Below, in pieces: positions 6,839 through 8,313 of a stretch of 8,313 nt of DNA; positions within the stretch are counted from its first letter, which is position 1; each line of letters starts with the position of its first letter. The position numbers and the translations under genes were made by a program. This stretch comes from a bacterium. GTDB lineage: Bacteria; Patescibacteria; Microgenomatia; Levybacterales; GWA1-39-11. The notes below the pieces were generated by a model that saw only the letters and a program-made list of their open reading frames with translations, did no database searches and was not told the origin of the DNA. The stretch covers positions 1 through 8,313 of the forward strand of contig JAKAHW010000041.1 in the NCBI GenBank assembly GCA_021825285.1, written 5' to 3'.

Positions 6839-7579
6839 TTATTGCTGTGGTTCTGGTTGTGGTTCTTCCGCTTTTTGTTCTCCGCCTGGTTCTTCTCCGC
6901 CTTCTTCAGGTGTTTTTTCTTCTCCCTCTGCAGGCTTTTCACCTTCAGCTTCGCCTTCAGCAGTTTCAGCTGATGCTGCTTCTGCTGCGGCCTCGTCTGC
7001 TGCGGCTTGCTCTTCCATCTCTTTAGTTACGAGTTCCCCAACCTTAAATACTGTTTGTCCGCCGTCGCTAATAACAGTAACGCCTTCATCCATTTTAAGG
7101 TCCGAAACTAAAATTGCCTGGTCGACATCTTTAAGGCTTTCGACATTTACTTCTATTTTTTCAGGAAGATCGGTTGGTAAAGCTTCAACCTCAAGTTCGC
7201 CCATCGGTTGCAAGAGCAGTCCGATTTTGTCGGCAACTGCTTGTGGTTCTCCGACTGCGACTATTGGGACTTTTGCGGTAATTTTTTCTTTTAGGTTTAC
7301 TTTATAGAAATCTGCGTGAAGAGGTTCTTGAGTCCTTGGGTTAAATTGAACGTTGTGGATAAGAACCGGAAGGCTTTCACCGTCAAATTCTATGTCTACA
7401 AGTCCGGTTTCATGCACCTTTTTAAACATTTCCTTAAAGCTTTTTAAGGGTAGTTGAACAGATTGTGATTTGATGTCTTTCCCATAAACATTAGCGGGAA
7501 GAATTCCTTCGCGTCGCAGCTTTTTTACTTGTTTTCCTGCAATTGTTCTTTTTTCAACTGTAAGTTTTTCTCTTTTCAT
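6839..7579 (-). CDS. rplY: Ribosomal protein L25/CTC (TL5) with an extended acidic tail
   Basis: This 246-residue protein binds 5S rRNA in the large ribosomal subunit. Residues 1-92 form the L25 domain, with RREGILPANVYG from 22 and the PRTQEPLHADF motif from 81. Residues about 93-185 form the second, CTC/TL5-type beta domain (VPIVAVGEP, GELEVEALPTDLP), so this is the long form and not the single-domain E. coli type. Residues about 186-246 are a low-complexity tail of Glu, Ala, Gly, Pro and Gln, probably disordered; its length exceeds the usual short acidic extension. The start is firm: ATG at 7579, with AGGA 4 nt upstream. A TATAAT ends 8 nt before the ATG. It follows tRNA-Ser(GGA) on the same strand and converges on the TPR gene with one base between the stop codons. 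Confidence 0.95.
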   Translation of the reverse strand: MKREKLTVEKRTIAGKQVKKLRREGILPANVYGKDIKSQSVQLPLKSFKEMFKKVHETGLVDIEFDGESLPVLIHNVQFNPRTQEPLHADFYKVNLKEKITAKVPIVAVGEPQAVADKIGLLLQPMGELEVEALPTDLPEKIEVNVESLKDVDQAILVSDLKMDEGVTVISDGGQTVFKVGELVTKEMEEQAAADEAAAEAASAETAEGEAEGEKPAEGEEKTPEEGGEEPGGEQKAEEPQPEPQQ

Positions 7580-7587
7580 GAATTCCT

Positions 7588-7616
7588 ATTATATAAGATA
7601 AGCTTTCTAATTACAA
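7588..7616 (-). promoter_or_regulatory. rplY promoter
   Basis: On the minus strand TTGTAA (-35, 7616-7611) and an exact TATAAT (-10, 7593-7588) are separated by an optimal 17-nt spacer. The -10 box ends only 8 nt before the rplY ATG, so the transcript would start at or within a base or two of the start codon. The AGGA in that gap could act as Shine-Dalgarno only on a longer transcript, for example read-through from the upstream tRNA. Confidence 0.65.
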
Positions 7617-7650
7617 ATTAGATAAGATAAGCTTTCCAATTACAAATTGG
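7593..7650. repeat. 29-bp tandem repeat, two copies, each with a short hairpin
   Basis: Two units with a 29-bp period share ATAAGATAAGCTTTC (7593-7607 and 7622-7636) followed by a 15-bp inverted repeat, counting from the last C. Copy 1 is CTAATT-ACA-AATTAG (7607-7621) and copy 2 is CCAATT-ACA-AATTGG (7636-7650). Within the aligned stretch the only differences, at 7608/7637 and 7620/7649, are the two partners of one stem pair (T-A against C-G), so the stem is kept. Copy 2 ends in the encoded CCA of tRNA-Ser(GGA); copy 1 supplies the -35 of rplY. There is no U-run, so these are not ordinary terminators. Confidence 0.8.
7617..7645 (-). promoter_or_regulatory. Possible second, upstream rplY promoter formed by the repeat
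   Basis: The 29-bp repeat also duplicates the promoter frame. TTGTAA (7645-7640), a 17-nt spacer and TCTAAT (7622-7617, five of six matches to consensus) occupy the same relative positions as the downstream rplY promoter. It would start about 29 nt further up and give an rplY leader that includes the AGGA ribosome binding site. This is based on sequence match only. Confidence 0.35.
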
Positions 7651-7734
7651 CGGAGGAGGCGGGATTTGAACCCGCGTGAGCTTGCGCTCGCACGCTTTCC
7701 AAGCGTGTGCAATAGGCCGCTATGCGACTCCTCC
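7648..7734 (-). tRNA. tRNA-Ser(GGA), with encoded CCA
   Basis: The minus strand folds into a complete class II cloverleaf. The acceptor stem GGAGGAG (7734-7728) pairs with CTCCTCC (7658-7652), with discriminator G at 7651. The anticodon stem CACGC/GCGTG encloses the loop TTGGAAA, so the anticodon is GGA (7700-7698) and reads UCC and UCU codons. A long variable arm, GAGC-GCAA-GCTC, is the mark of tRNA-Ser. The T arm is GCGGG-TTCAAAT-CCCGC. The CCA end is encoded at 7650-7648, which makes the gene 87 nt (84 without CCA), and it merges with the downstream hairpin repeat. Confidence 0.96.
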
Positions 7735-7762
7735 ATTTAATTTATGAATTATGATTCAGGAT

Positions 7763-8215
7763 TCAATAATTTGCAAGCTCCTGAATTATTGGTAAGGCTT
7801 TCACAAATACCTCTTTATCGCTTCTATATGTTAGTTTTTCGAGCACTTTATCGCTCAATACCCATTCTACGGCTTCCATCTCATCATCGTGTTTTGTGAT
7901 ATCTCCTCCGGCAAATTCCATAATGTAGTAATAAACGGTTTTTTTAATCTTTTCGCCCTCCCAAACATACCAGTAACTTACAGGCTCCATTTCTTTAATA
8001 ATTTTTCCTTCTGCGCCCGTTTCTTCCTTTACCTCGCGAATTGCCGTATCTTCTTTGCTTTCGCCGTCAACATGATCTCCAATTAAGCCCTTTGGAAACA
8101 CCCACCCATGATGCATCGAGTGCTGTGAGACCAAAATTTTTAAACTCCCTTGCCCTGAGCTTGTCGAAGGGTCTTTTTTGTATACAACTCCGCCTGCAGA
8201 AAATTCGTATTTCAT
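7763..8215 (-). CDS. NUDIX hydrolase (MutT-like), with an in-frame repeat insertion
   Basis: This 150-residue protein has a complete Nudix box. G46, E52, R60-E61, E64-E65 and G67 fit GX5EX7REUXEEXGU, the Mg-binding catalytic helix that cleaves nucleoside diphosphates linked to another group. The N-terminus SAGGVVY (6-12) and HGWVFPKG (36-43) are typical of the fold. The substrate cannot be told; MutT-like clean-up, ApnA or NTP hydrolysis are all possible. The ATG at 8215 is chosen because upstream in-frame starts, to 8308, lie inside a tRNA gene. A weak AGGA is 12 nt upstream. Residues 15-24 (DPSTSSGQGS) are encoded largely by a dispersed 19-bp element and lengthen the loop between the first two strands. 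The gene sits between two tRNA-Ser genes on the same strand and was probably transcribed with them. Confidence 0.92.
   Translation of the reverse strand: MKYEFSAGGVVYKKDPSTSSGQGSLKILVSQHSMHHGWVFPKGLIGDHVDGESKEDTAIREVKEETGAEGKIIKEMEPVSYWYVWEGEKIKKTVYYYIMEFAGGDITKHDDEMEAVEWVLSDKVLEKLTYRSDKEVFVKALPIIQELANY
8153..8171. repeat. Dispersed 19-bp element CCCTGAGCTTGTCGAAGGG inside the NUDIX gene
   Basis: The element reads CCCTTCGACAAGCTCAGGG on the minus strand. Its ends CCCT/AGGG are complementary and the interior is only partly symmetrical. I recall this sequence, and its translation PSTSSGQ, as recurring in many environmental bacterial genomes; this was not checked here. It encodes residues 16-21 of the NUDIX protein plus the last base of D15, and it keeps the frame together with the flanking bases. 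Only one copy is present in this window. Confidence 0.65.
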
Positions 8216-8245
8216 AATTGCGTTTTTTCCTATATGTGTGATTTG

Positions 8246-8313
8246 CGGAGGGTACAGGATTTGAACCTGTGTAGGGATTGCTCCCTCGAGTTTTCGAAAC
8301 TCGTGCAATTGGC
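8246..8313 (-). tRNA. tRNA-Ser(CGA), 5' end cut by the window edge
   Basis: The minus strand shows the 3' three quarters of a class II tRNA. The anticodon stem CGAGT/ACTCG encloses the loop TTCGAAA, with anticodon CGA (8296-8294), which reads UCG. A long variable arm (AGGGA...TCCCT) follows. The T arm is ACAGG-TTCAAAT-CCTGT, the 3' acceptor strand is ACCCTCC, and the discriminator is G at 8246. The D-arm remnant GCCAATTGCA matches that of the other tRNA-Ser. After the discriminator the DNA reads CAA, so CCA is not encoded. The 5' acceptor strand lies beyond the window. Confidence 0.92.

Noticed and set aside
7606..7650. Hairpins of the tandem repeat as terminators of the tRNA transcript
   Set aside because: The stems are only 6-7 bp, AT-rich, and followed by AAAGCTTATC on the minus strand with no U-run.
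8216..8308. N-terminal extension of the NUDIX protein to 8308
   Set aside because: Most of it lies within the tRNA-Ser(CGA) gene, and the Nudix fold begins naturally at the ATG at 8215.

Overview
The window is AT-rich, densely packed bacterial DNA. The gene style suggests a candidate phyla radiation bacterium (Patescibacteria, perhaps Microgenomates). Reasons are a short valyl-tRNA synthetase lacking the usual C-terminal arm, a 19-bp dispersed element encoding PSTSSG, tiny intergenic gaps and start codons placed directly after -10 boxes. This placement is inference from style, not from a database search.

Left half (about 144-4314, minus strand): a compact five-gene copper operon. Its order is csoR (copper-sensing repressor), a membrane-anchored cupredoxin, copA (Cu+ P1B-type ATPase), a SafE/TauE-like six-helix membrane protein fused to a second cupredoxin domain, and copZ (one-domain copper chaperone). 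The gaps are 0, 1, 9 and 1 nt. Two of the junctions are the same TAA-T-ATG. In front of csoR lie a good sigma70-type promoter and an exact 12-bp C4-TATA-G4 palindrome over the predicted transcription start, which is the expected form of a CsoR operator. The implied circuit is that CsoR holds the operon off until Cu(I) binds. Then CopZ carries copper in the cytoplasm, CopA exports it, and two outward-facing cupredoxin domains plus the SafE-like protein handle it outside. At 1-89 the first 29 codons of an unidentified minus-strand gene run off the left edge behind its own -10 box.

Middle (4325-6837, plus strand): valS is transcribed divergently from csoR, followed by a small membrane-anchored TPR protein that overlaps the valS end by 14 nt. 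This pair converges on rplY with one base between the two stop codons.

Right part (6839-8313, minus strand): reading in the direction of transcription, a 5'-truncated tRNA-Ser(CGA), a NUDIX hydrolase with a dispersed repeat inserted in frame, tRNA-Ser(GGA) with encoded CCA, a 29-bp tandem hairpin/promoter repeat, and rplY (ribosomal protein L25/CTC with a long acidic tail).

The most interesting items are the SafE-cupredoxin fusion paired with a paralogous free cupredoxin, the recurring -10-next-to-ATG geometry that predicts leaderless mRNAs, the tandem repeat whose two internal differences are base-paired compensatory changes, and the in-frame repeat in the NUDIX gene. No CRISPR array, transposase or clear intrinsic terminator was seen. 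No stretch over 300 bases lacks a gene.
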